A stretch of 64,000 bases of DNA from JASTVH01 sp042862465 (GTDB lineage: Bacteria; Pseudomonadota; Gammaproteobacteria; Pseudomonadales; Oleiphilaceae). Location: contig JASTVH010000008.1 in NCBI GenBank assembly GCA_042862465.1, positions 124,001-188,000 on the forward strand, in the 5' to 3' direction. The position numbers and the translations under genes are program-made. This document shows positions 25,536-32,065 of the stretch, one piece after another. A model generated the notes under the pieces. It did not search any database. It saw only the letters and a list, made by a program, of their open reading frames with translations, and was not told the origin of the DNA. Position 1 is the first letter of the stretch. Every line of letters starts with the position of its first letter.

Positions 25536-26318
25536 TTGTTGTTACAGAGAATAACGTGGGTCGTCCTGTGCGTTGCCGTGCTCTTCTGGACGAGGCTCAG
25601 CCCAGCCGAAGAATGCCGTAGCATTCGAGTCACCAGTGATCCCGACTATCCGCCTCTGTCCTGGCGCGATCCCCAACGGCCCGATCGCATCATTGGCGTG
25701 GCCATTGATCTGGCCGAGCGTGCGTTCAGCGATGCGGGCGTGGACGTGGAATCCGTTTACGTCGGTCCATGGAAGCGCGTGCTGGCAAATCACGAAAAGG
25801 TGGATCTGATCGCCGGGCTGTATCTCACCCATGAGCGTGAGAGCTTCCTTCGTTACGTGCAGCCGGCATTCATGTCCGATCCCAGCGTGGTCTTTGTCAA
25901 AAAGGGGGAGGGATTCAGCTTCACCCAATGGAACGACCTGGTCAAACACGATGGCGGGATACGGCTGGGGGACAGTTTTGGGCATGACTTCGACGTCTTT
26001 GCCGGTAAACGTCTGATGCTTGAAGAGGTTCGCTCGTTCGGTCAGCTGGCCGGAATGACCTTGGCCGGCTACCTCGACTATTTTATCTACGGCCTCTACC
26101 CCGGTCTGGTGATGATCAAGCAGCAAGGGCTTGAGGGAAAGCTGGAATACCTGCCGTTACCGATTTCCCAGGAACCCGTGTTCATGGCGTTCAGCAAAAC
26201 CTCCAGCTGCCAACACCTGGCAGAGCACCTGCAACACAAACTCCGGCAATTCGTCGCCGAAGGGCTGCCTGAGCGACTGAGCAGCGAATACCTGCAGCGG
26301 TGGGAACAACAGCATTGA
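25536..26318 (+). CDS. Periplasmic solute-binding protein, family 3 type (orphan)
   Basis: A 260-residue protein with a signal peptide (about 1-25) and an SBP family 3 layout: IRVTSDPDYPPLSWRD, GVAIDLAERAF, VYVGPWKRVLAN, and LYLTHERESFLRYV near residue 100. The start is TTG at 25536 with AGGAG 10 bases before it; no ATG gives a signal peptide. No ABC permease is adjacent. The amino-acid sequence differs considerably from the similar orphan at 3136. The ligand is not assignable. Confidence 0.7.
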   Translation: MLLQRITWVVLCVAVLFWTRLSPAEECRSIRVTSDPDYPPLSWRDPQRPDRIIGVAIDLAERAFSDAGVDVESVYVGPWKRVLANHEKVDLIAGLYLTHERESFLRYVQPAFMSDPSVVFVKKGEGFSFTQWNDLVKHDGGIRLGDSFGHDFDVFAGKRLMLEEVRSFGQLAGMTLAGYLDYFIYGLYPGLVMIKQQGLEGKLEYLPLPISQEPVFMAFSKTSSCQHLAEHLQHKLRQFVAEGLPERLSSEYLQRWEQQH

Positions 26319-26447
26319 GTGTGGCAGGTATCATTGGCGCCGCCGCAGTCTCTTCGATGGTTGGCTTTAAAGGATTCCCTTAGCGGCGTGTATCCGGCAG
26401 GATCGTCTTTACGGTGAAGCTCAAAGGAATCGGGTCAAGGAGTCATT

Positions 26448-26921
26448 ATGTCCACCCCCCTCGTTCAGCAAGTGGGAAGCTGCCCCTGTGGCGCGGCCTC
26501 CTTTACCGTCCATGGCCGACCGCTGGCACGTTTTTACTGCCACTGTGAAATCTGCCAGCAGCTTTATAACCAGCCTTTTGTAGACGTTTCCGCTTTTGCG
26601 GAGAAAGCCATAACGGTATCTGATCCGGCCGCCATCTCGTTTCGCAAATACCGCAAACCGCCGGCGCTGCAGCGTGGGACCTGTCGATCGTGCGGTCAGC
26701 CGGTGGTCGGCTTCCTGCACCTCGGTCCCTTGCCCGGCCTGGCCTTTCTGGCAACACGCAATCTTTCCGAGCCGGAAATGCTACCGTCTCCCAGGGCGCA
26801 TATCTTTTGCCATCGCAAAGTCGCGGCCATCCAGGATGCCCTGCCCCAGATCAGTGGCTATTGGCGCAGTGAATGGGCCGTATTCGAATGGATAGGGCAG
26901 ACCCTGTTGCGTCCCGCCTGA
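26448..26921 (+). CDS. GFA-family (CENP-V/GFA domain) zinc-binding protein
   Basis: A 157-residue protein with the cysteine pattern of the GFA domain: CPCGAASF near residue 13, CHCEICQQLY near 36, and RGTCRSCGQPV near 76, which together would bind two zinc ions. The family includes proteins once called glutathione-dependent formaldehyde-activating enzymes, but that activity is not general. AAGGAG precedes the ATG. Substrate and role are unknown. Confidence 0.8.
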   Translation: MSTPLVQQVGSCPCGAASFTVHGRPLARFYCHCEICQQLYNQPFVDVSAFAEKAITVSDPAAISFRKYRKPPALQRGTCRSCGQPVVGFLHLGPLPGLAFLATRNLSEPEMLPSPRAHIFCHRKVAAIQDALPQISGYWRSEWAVFEWIGQTLLRPA

Positions 26922-27020
26922 ACCTGAACGCCGCTGCAAAAACACAGACCAGCGGGCCCTTGTCAGACTACCGGAAGAGGCGGTATTCAATCCGCAGGGG
27001 CATTCGGGATAGGAGAAGTG

Positions 27021-28094
27021 ATGAGTTATTTCCTGAAGCAATACAACAAGGCGGGGACCGCTCCCGGGCAACTGGAGCATGACCAGCCAGGAAGTACCGT
27101 TGAAATCGACGTTATCCGTTACGACTCGGATCACTACGATTACCGCCAGAACGTCACCATCGACGAAGCGCTGGAAGCACCGCGCGACCACCAGAAACGC
27201 TGGCTGGCCCTGCAGGGGAAACCGGCCCCGGAACTGCTGAAAGTGCTGGCGGACAAGCTGGGGTTGCATCCGCTGGCGCTGGAAGACGTGATCCACAGTG
27301 GCCAGCGCGCCAAGCTCGACAACTATGACAGTCATCTGTTCCTGGTCCTGCAGCGACCGCGTTGGGAGAATCAATCACTCGCCCTGGGGCAGGTCAGCCT
27401 TTTTCTCGGCGACGATTTCGTGGTCAGTATCGACGACTCCGGACGGGACCCTTTCGAGCCCATTCGCAAACGACTGGAAACCTCGGCCAACGGTCGGTTC
27501 CGCAGCTCCGGGCACGATTACCTGTTCTATTCGCTGACTGATCTCATTATCGATCAGGCTTTCCCCATTCTCGACGGCTACGCAGAGGAACTGGAGGAGC
27601 TGGAGCTGACGATCACCGAGAGCCCGAAAAAACCGGACATCCTCGACCGGCTCCATGACGTGCGGCGGGAACTGGTCTTTCTGCGTCGCACCCTGTGGTC
27701 CCAGAGTCAGGCCGCGACCACCCTGCTGCGGGAAGACATTCACCTGATCAGTCCCACCACCCGCCTGTTCCTGCGGGATTGCGCGGACCACGCCAACCAT
27801 ATTCTCGATATGGCTGACAGTTATAGGGACATGAGCGTTGCGGTCATGGAGCTGCTCCTGTCCTACCAGAACAAGCAGCTCAACGAGACCATGCGGGTAC
27901 TCACCATGATCGCGACCATCTTTATCCCGCTATCCTTTGTCACCGGTGTCTACGGCATGAATTTCGATCCCCAGGCCGGTCCCTGGAGTATGCCGGAACT
28001 CTCCTCGCCCTATGGCTACCCGCTCACCCTCCTGGGACTGGTGGGTATCGGGGTCGGGATGCTGGTCTTTTTCAAGCGTAAGGGCTGGATCTGA
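27021..28094 (+). CDS. CorA-family divalent metal cation channel/transporter
   Basis: A 357-residue protein with a large cytoplasmic N-terminal domain (about 1-285) and two C-terminal transmembrane helices (about 295-315 and 333-352). The selectivity motif YGMNF follows the first helix, as in CorA/ZntB proteins. It transports Mg2+ or related ions as a pentamer. AGGAGA lies just before the start; the ATG at 27021 is preferred to an adjacent GTG. A terminator follows directly. The exact ion cannot be deduced. Confidence 0.88.
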   Translation: MSYFLKQYNKAGTAPGQLEHDQPGSTVEIDVIRYDSDHYDYRQNVTIDEALEAPRDHQKRWLALQGKPAPELLKVLADKLGLHPLALEDVIHSGQRAKLDNYDSHLFLVLQRPRWENQSLALGQVSLFLGDDFVVSIDDSGRDPFEPIRKRLETSANGRFRSSGHDYLFYSLTDLIIDQAFPILDGYAEELEELELTITESPKKPDILDRLHDVRRELVFLRRTLWSQSQAATTLLREDIHLISPTTRLFLRDCADHANHILDMADSYRDMSVAVMELLLSYQNKQLNETMRVLTMIATIFIPLSFVTGVYGMNFDPQAGPWSMPELSSPYGYPLTLLGLVGIGVGMLVFFKRKGWI

Positions 28095-28096
28095 TG

Positions 28097-28145
28097 GCCC
28101 ATTCGTTCCCGGGCGTGAGCATCACGCCGTTTTGAATGGGCTTTT
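28097..28145 (+). terminator. Terminator after corA-type gene
   Basis: Outer stem GCCCATTC (28097-28104) pairs with GAATGGGC (28134-28141), an inner stem GGCGTGA/TCACGCC extends it, and TTTT follows. Confidence 0.8.
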
Positions 28146-28208
28146 CTGGTAGGTTATCTGCTGCGCGAGGTCTTTGGCATCGGCATGGATTGAGGAGGGC
28201 ACCGGAAA

Positions 28209-28240
28209 GCGTCGGACGTCCGACCTCAGACGTCCGACGC
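28209..28240. repeat. 12-bp perfect inverted repeat downstream of cynS
   Basis: GCGTCGGACGTC and its exact inverse GACGTCCGACGC are separated by 8 bases and lie 7 bases beyond the cynS stop codon. The GGACGTC/GACGTCC core recalls the ACGT-type repeats of the prp cluster. There is no T-run, so it may be a 3' stabilising hairpin rather than an intrinsic terminator. Confidence 0.7.
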
Positions 28241-28247
28241 CTTGGCC

Positions 28248-28697
28248 TCAAAACCGCTTGTAAGGCAGGAACTTGCCGGACAGCGTAATCTGCACGCGAT
28301 CGCCCTTGGGATCCTCTTCACGGTCCACCGCCAGGGAGAAGTCGATGGCGCTCATGATGCCGTCGCCGAATTCCTCGTGGATCAGCTCCTTGAGAGTGGT
28401 GCCGAACACCGCGCCGATTTCGTACCAGCGATAGACCAGCGGGTCGGTGGGGATGGTCTGGGGCAGGGAGCCCTTGTAGGGACACACCTGCAGCCAGGCC
28501 ACGGCTTCGTCCGGCAGGTCGAACAGGCTGCCCACGGTTTCGGCCTGGGCCTTGTCCAGACTCATCTGGCCCAGGCAGGCAGCGGTGACGTACTCCTTGG
28601 AGGCGCCGACTTCCGCCGCCACATCCTTCCATTTGATGCCTTTGCTGACCTTGGTGGCCAGGATCATTTGGGTGACTTCATCTCGGTTCTGGATCAT
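28248..28697 (-). CDS. cynS: Cyanase (cyanate hydratase)
   Basis: A 149-residue enzyme that converts cyanate and bicarbonate into ammonia and carbon dioxide. The N-terminal helical domain (about 1-85) is followed by the catalytic domain; the three catalytic residues are visible as Arg90, Glu93 (LVYRWYE) and Ser116 (GDGIMSAIDF). It ends KFLPYKRF, close to the E. coli enzyme's ending. AAGGAAAG precedes the ATG. It is the last gene of the minus-strand operon after the phosphatase/kinase gene (20-base gap). Being behind an ANTAR/sigma-54 leader, it probably serves nitrogen acquisition. Confidence 0.95.
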   Translation of the reverse strand: MIQNRDEVTQMILATKVSKGIKWKDVAAEVGASKEYVTAACLGQMSLDKAQAETVGSLFDLPDEAVAWLQVCPYKGSLPQTIPTDPLVYRWYEIGAVFGTTLKELIHEEFGDGIMSAIDFSLAVDREEDPKGDRVQITLSGKFLPYKRF

Positions 28698-28717
28698 GTT
28701 GGCTTTCCTTCTGTGGG

Positions 28718-30448
28718 TTATTGGTAGAGCAGGACAATGACAATCACGGCCAGGACGGCCGAGATGCCTTGCCAGAACGCGACCGGATTGCGCTCGATCA
28801 GAGGCGGACGCGTCTTCTGGAGGTAAACAGGGTTGGGGTGGCGCAGGTCGTAGGTGAACTCGGACAGCTCCTGATAGCGTTTTTCCGGATTGGGGTGAAC
28901 CGCTTTCTGCAGCGTGTCGTCGACCCAGGCTGGAATGGCCCGCTGGTCGTCCAGTACCGAGCGGTAACGCAGACGACGCTGGCTGGCGGCGCTTCGGGCA
29001 CGGGCCATGCGCAGGCCATAGGGAAAGCCGCCGGAGAGCATGTGGTAGGTCAAAACCCCCAGGGCATAGAGATCCGAGCGAGTGGTTCCGACGTCGCCGA
29101 TAAAGTATTCCGGCGCCATGTAGAGCGCCGTGCCTGGAAAGGCCGTGTTTTCCCCGTCCGGAATCGCTTCCTCCAGTCCGGCCACCCGGGCGGCACCGAA
29201 ATCGATCAGCTTCACCGTTCCGGCTGGGTCGATCATGATGTTTTCGGGGCGCAGATCCCGGTGCAGAATTTCCTTGCGATGCAGCGCGTAAAGCCCCCGC
29301 GCCACCTGTTCGACGATATCGCGCACCTGCTCCAGTTCCGGGTTGGGGTGGTCGGCAATCCATTGGGCGAGGGTCTGGCCCTCGACATACTCCAGGGTGG
29401 TGTACAGGAACCGCCGGTGGCCGGTAGGCGCCCCCGCCTTGACCAGGTGAGCGCTGCTCAGGCGACGGGCAATCCATTCTTCCCGCAGCAGGCGTTCCAG
29501 ATAGTCGGGATCGTCACGCAGGTCGATGGAGGGTGTCTTCAGCACCACCGGCCGGTGGTCTTCCTCATCCCGGGCCAGGTAGACATGGCTGCGGCTGGAG
29601 GCGTGGAGTTCGCGCAGGATGCGGTAACCGTCGAACAGTTGCCGGGGTTCCAGAATTGGGGGCAGGGGCAGTGTTTCGACTTGCTGGTGAATCTCCGAGG
29701 CGGCCCGCTCCGGCAGCTGTTCGATACGGGCCAGCTGAATACTGAGATTGTCGTCGCTGCCGTTGTGATAGGCCTGGTCGGCAATCGCCCGCGCGGCGGC
29801 GTCGAGATCCAGTGGATGAGCATGGAGGATCCGGCCTATGGCATCCGGGGCGATGTACTCGTACACCCCGTCGGTGGCCAGAATGAACAGGTCGCCCCGC
29901 TGCAGGGGAACGGCGCTGTAATCCAGCTCCAGGTGGTCGGCGGCGCCGAGCGCGCGGCTGAGATAGGATTCCTCTTCCGACAGGCGCAGGCGATGATCGT
30001 TGGTCAGCAGCTCCAGGCTCCGCTCCCGTAGCCGGTAGATGCGCGTATCGCCGGCATGGAACAGGTGGGCGGTGTTGGATTTGAGCACCAGGGCGCTGAA
30101 GGTACAGACATAGCCGCGGTTGGTGTCGTAGCGGTGGGGGCTTTGCCGGGTCTGGGCATACAGCCAGGCGTTGATGGCGTTGAGGACCCGCAGGGCGGAC
30201 GTTTTGACGCTCCAGGCTTCGGCCGTGCAGTAGTAGTCCTCCAGAAAGCCCTTGATGGCGGTTTCGCTGGCTTCCCGGCTGACGGCGCTACTGCTGATGC
30301 CATCTGCCATGGCCAGGGCAATACCCTTGAGGCTCAGCATCGGTTCCCGGGGAATCAGGCTGCCGTGGAAATCCTGATTGCTGGGCTTGCGCCCCCGGTC
30401 CGAGTAGTGGCCCACCGTGATGTGCAGTCGTTGCGTCATGGTAAGCAT
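28718..30448 (-). CDS. PP2C phosphatase - Ser/Thr protein kinase fusion with C-terminal membrane anchor
   Basis: A 576-residue protein. The PP2C domain (about 8-245) shows its metal-binding motifs: SNQDF, MADGISSS, HAGDTRIYRL, ATDGVYE and GSDDNLS. The Hanks-type kinase (about 270-530) has VVLK (lysine), HRDLRPEN (catalytic loop), DFG in LIDFGAARV and APE in YMAPEYF; the glycine loop is poorly conserved. A single transmembrane helix lies at about 555-575. Both halves look active, so it could phosphorylate and dephosphorylate targets at the membrane. Fusions of this kind are known beside nitrate/nitrite assimilation genes. Two starts (30448 and 30439) are possible. Confidence 0.88.
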   Translation of the reverse strand: MLTMTQRLHITVGHYSDRGRKPSNQDFHGSLIPREPMLSLKGIALAMADGISSSAVSREASETAIKGFLEDYYCTAEAWSVKTSALRVLNAINAWLYAQTRQSPHRYDTNRGYVCTFSALVLKSNTAHLFHAGDTRIYRLRERSLELLTNDHRLRLSEEESYLSRALGAADHLELDYSAVPLQRGDLFILATDGVYEYIAPDAIGRILHAHPLDLDAAARAIADQAYHNGSDDNLSIQLARIEQLPERAASEIHQQVETLPLPPILEPRQLFDGYRILRELHASSRSHVYLARDEEDHRPVVLKTPSIDLRDDPDYLERLLREEWIARRLSSAHLVKAGAPTGHRRFLYTTLEYVEGQTLAQWIADHPNPELEQVRDIVEQVARGLYALHRKEILHRDLRPENIMIDPAGTVKLIDFGAARVAGLEEAIPDGENTAFPGTALYMAPEYFIGDVGTTRSDLYALGVLTYHMLSGGFPYGLRMARARSAASQRRLRYRSVLDDQRAIPAWVDDTLQKAVHPNPEKRYQELSEFTYDLRHPNPVYLQKTRPPLIERNPVAFWQGISAVLAVIVIVLLYQ

Positions 30449-30450
30449 CC

Positions 30451-30481
30451 ATGCCCCGGTCCGTCAGGCGAACCGGGGCAT
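30451..30481 (-). promoter_or_regulatory. Intercistronic hairpin between transporter and phosphatase-kinase genes
   Basis: Perfect 10-bp inverted repeat ATGCCCCGGT / ACCGGGGCAT with an 11-base loop fills most of the gap between the two genes and touches the downstream start region. There is no T-run. It could block 3' decay of the transporter message or limit translation of the kinase. Confidence 0.7.
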
Positions 30482-30489
30482 GAGAGCTG

Positions 30490-31320
30490 TTATGCCGTTA
30501 CCGGCTTGGCAGCAGTGGGCCGCGCCTTCTTGGTGCGGACGTGAGTGGTGTAGAGGGTCAGGCCGGTGAAGGCGATGCCGCCCACCAGGTTACCCAGCGC
30601 GGTGGGGATCTCGTTCCAGATGAAGTAATCCATCACGGAGAACTCACCGCCCATGATCATGGCCGACGGGAACAGGAACATGTTGACCACGGAGTGCTCG
30701 AAGCCCATGAAGAAGAACAGCAGGATCGGCATCCACATGGCCACAACCTTGCCAGTGACATTGGTGGAAACCATGGCGCCGACGACACCCATGGACACCA
30801 TCCAGTTACACAACATGCCGCGGATGAAAATGGTGAACCAGCCGGCAGCTCCGTACTGGGCGTAACCGAGGGTCCGTGCTTCACCGATGCCGGCGATCTT
30901 CTCGCCCACCGCACCCGGATCGGTGCTGAACCCATAGGTGAAGATGAAGGCCATCATGAAGGCGACCGTCAATGCCCCGGCAAAGTTGCCCAGGAACACC
31001 CAGCCCCAGTTGCGCAGGACCCCGGCAACGGTGACGCCGGGACGCTTGTCCAACAGCGCCAGCGGGGTCAGCATGAACACGCCGGTGAGCAGGTCGAAGC
31101 CCATGAGGTAAAGCATGCAGAAACCGATGGGGAAGAGCACGGCGCCGATCAGGAAAACCCCGGTCTGCACCGCCACGGTGACCGCAAATACCGCCGCCAG
31201 GGCCAGAATGGCGCCCGCCATGTAAGCGCGTATCAGCGTATCCCGGGTGGACATGTGAATCTTGGATTCACCGGCATCCACCATCTTTGTCACAAATTCA
31301 GAAGGAACCAAATAGGACAT
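30490..31320 (-). CDS. Formate/nitrite transporter (FNT) family protein
   Basis: A 276-residue integral membrane protein with six hydrophobic helices, matching FocA/NirC proteins in length. Family features include PSEFVTKMVDAGESK at the N-terminus, GFDLLTGVFMLTPLALLDK, RGMLCNWMVSMGV and FFFMGFEHSVVNMFLFP. With a nitrogen-control leader, nitrite is the likely substrate, but formate cannot be excluded by sequence. The ATG at 31320 follows AGGT. It is the first gene of the operon FNT - PP2C/kinase - cynS. Confidence 0.9.
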   Translation of the reverse strand: MSYLVPSEFVTKMVDAGESKIHMSTRDTLIRAYMAGAILALAAVFAVTVAVQTGVFLIGAVLFPIGFCMLYLMGFDLLTGVFMLTPLALLDKRPGVTVAGVLRNWGWVFLGNFAGALTVAFMMAFIFTYGFSTDPGAVGEKIAGIGEARTLGYAQYGAAGWFTIFIRGMLCNWMVSMGVVGAMVSTNVTGKVVAMWMPILLFFFMGFEHSVVNMFLFPSAMIMGGEFSVMDYFIWNEIPTALGNLVGGIAFTGLTLYTTHVRTKKARPTAAKPVTA

Positions 31321-31361
31321 AGTGTTACCTCGTTCTTCGAGTCGTTGTCTGAAGAGCCTTT

Positions 31362-31389
31362 CGCGCGCCCACCTGCTGGAGTGGGCGCG
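31362..31389 (-). promoter_or_regulatory. GC-rich hairpin in FNT operon leader (after attenuator)
   Basis: Ten-base arms GCGCGCCCAC and GTGGGCGCGC with an 8-base loop lie between the attenuator and the FNT start codon. There is no T-run. It may stabilise the leader-processed message; its function is unknown. Confidence 0.65.
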
Positions 31390-31393
31390 CCCA

Positions 31394-31445
31394 TAAAAAA
31401 CGGCGTCCATACGCACCTGTCTGCCAGGAACGCGTGGACGCCGTT
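31394..31445 (-). terminator. Leader terminator (attenuator) of the FNT operon
   Basis: On the minus strand AACGGCGTCCA (31435-31445) pairs with TGGACGCCGTT (31399-31409), followed by six T (31395-31400 as A on plus). The 5' arm is the same segment that forms the second ANTAR hairpin (31436-31449), so the two structures exclude each other. Confidence 0.85.
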
Positions 31446-31488
31446 GTCCGGATACTGCTCAGATTTTTTGGGAGGGGCTCCATTGCCC
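31436..31488 (-). promoter_or_regulatory. ANTAR (NasR/NasT-type) two-hairpin antitermination motif
   Basis: Read on the minus strand, hairpin 1 is GGGC-AATGGA-GCCC (31475-31488) and hairpin 2 is GGAC-AACGGC-GTCC (31436-31449), 25 bases apart. Both have six-base loops with A at position 1 and G at position 4, the established recognition rule for ANTAR proteins. Hairpin 2 overlaps the terminator arm, so binding would prevent termination. No ANTAR gene lies in the window. Confidence 0.82.
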
Positions 31489-31519
31489 AACGATCAGGGA
31501 TGACCGTTACAGAGGACTC

Positions 31520-31535
31520 AGCAAGCACTGTGCCC
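31520..31535 (-). promoter_or_regulatory. Sigma-54 (-24/-12) promoter of the FNT operon
   Basis: Minus strand reads GGGCAC-AGTGC-TTGCT, a near-perfect match to the RpoN consensus TGGCAC-N5-TTGCW with GG and GC at the required spacing. It is about 200 bases upstream of the FNT start and about 30 bases before the ANTAR hairpins, as in nitrate-assimilation operons under NtrC. No NtrC site was identified with confidence. Confidence 0.8.
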
Positions 31536-31653
31536 ATTCTGATGTTTGGTGATATTTGGCTGTTAAAACAGACGGTTGATGTAGTTTGGCGGGAAGCTTT
31601 GGAAGTCGGGAGGGGGAGCTGGCGATGGCGGAGTGCACCGCAAAGGGACGGTT

Positions 31654-31684
31654 GCCCCCGGATGGCGCACAGAGATCCGGGGGC
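31654..31684 (-). terminator. Hairpin downstream of Met-rich gene
   Basis: Ten-base perfect arms GCCCCCGGAT / ATCCGGGGGC with an 11-base loop, beginning 10 bases after the stop codon. No T-run follows on either strand, so it may be Rho-assisted or a stabiliser. Confidence 0.5.
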
Positions 31685-31694
31685 ATGGCGCGGG

Positions 31695-31985
31695 CTACAT
31701 CATGCCATCGTCGTGCGACATGTCCCTGTCGTGCATTTTATCCTCTTTTTCCATGTCTTCCTGCATGTCATCAGAGGTCATATCCTCGTCGGCCATGGAA
31801 TCCATCGCCATGTTCGAGTCCTTCATTTCCTGTTGCGACATTTCGGTCTTTTCCATCTTCATGGCGCCGTCGTCCTGCATCGGCATGTCCTGATCCGACA
31901 TCATTCCGCCCGCGCTGGCCTGGCCGGCAGCAATGAAAAGGGTGGTGAAGATGGCTGCGTGCAGGACTGATTTGCGGTTTGTCAT
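31695..31985 (-). CDS. Small exported Met/Asp-rich protein
   Basis: A 96-residue protein with a signal peptide (about 1-25, ending GQASA) and a mature part dominated by methionine, aspartate, glutamate and lysine, in M-x-x-x-D/E steps (MSDQDMPMQDDG, MSQQEMKDSNM, MHDRDMSHDDGMM). It resembles pentapeptide MxKDx-type periplasmic proteins. Clusters of Met, His and Asp suggest copper or silver binding, but this is inferred. AGGAGA lies 7 bases before the ATG. No cysteine is present. Nearby genes are transporters of cations; no copper gene adjoins it. Confidence 0.75.
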   Translation of the reverse strand: MTNRKSVLHAAIFTTLFIAAGQASAGGMMSDQDMPMQDDGAMKMEKTEMSQQEMKDSNMAMDSMADEDMTSDDMQEDMEKEDKMHDRDMSHDDGMM

Positions 31986-32065
31986 GGGTATTCTCCTGAT
32001 TGAGTTTCAGGGAATACAGTATGCGTTGGCCACGCTCCATACCTCACGCCGCCCTGACAAAAACA

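Noticed and set aside
28248..29477. Extended 409-residue frame ending in cyanase
   Set aside because: The added 260 residues lie inside the phosphatase-kinase gene in another frame. The ATG at 28697 with AAGGAAAG gives the normal cyanase length.
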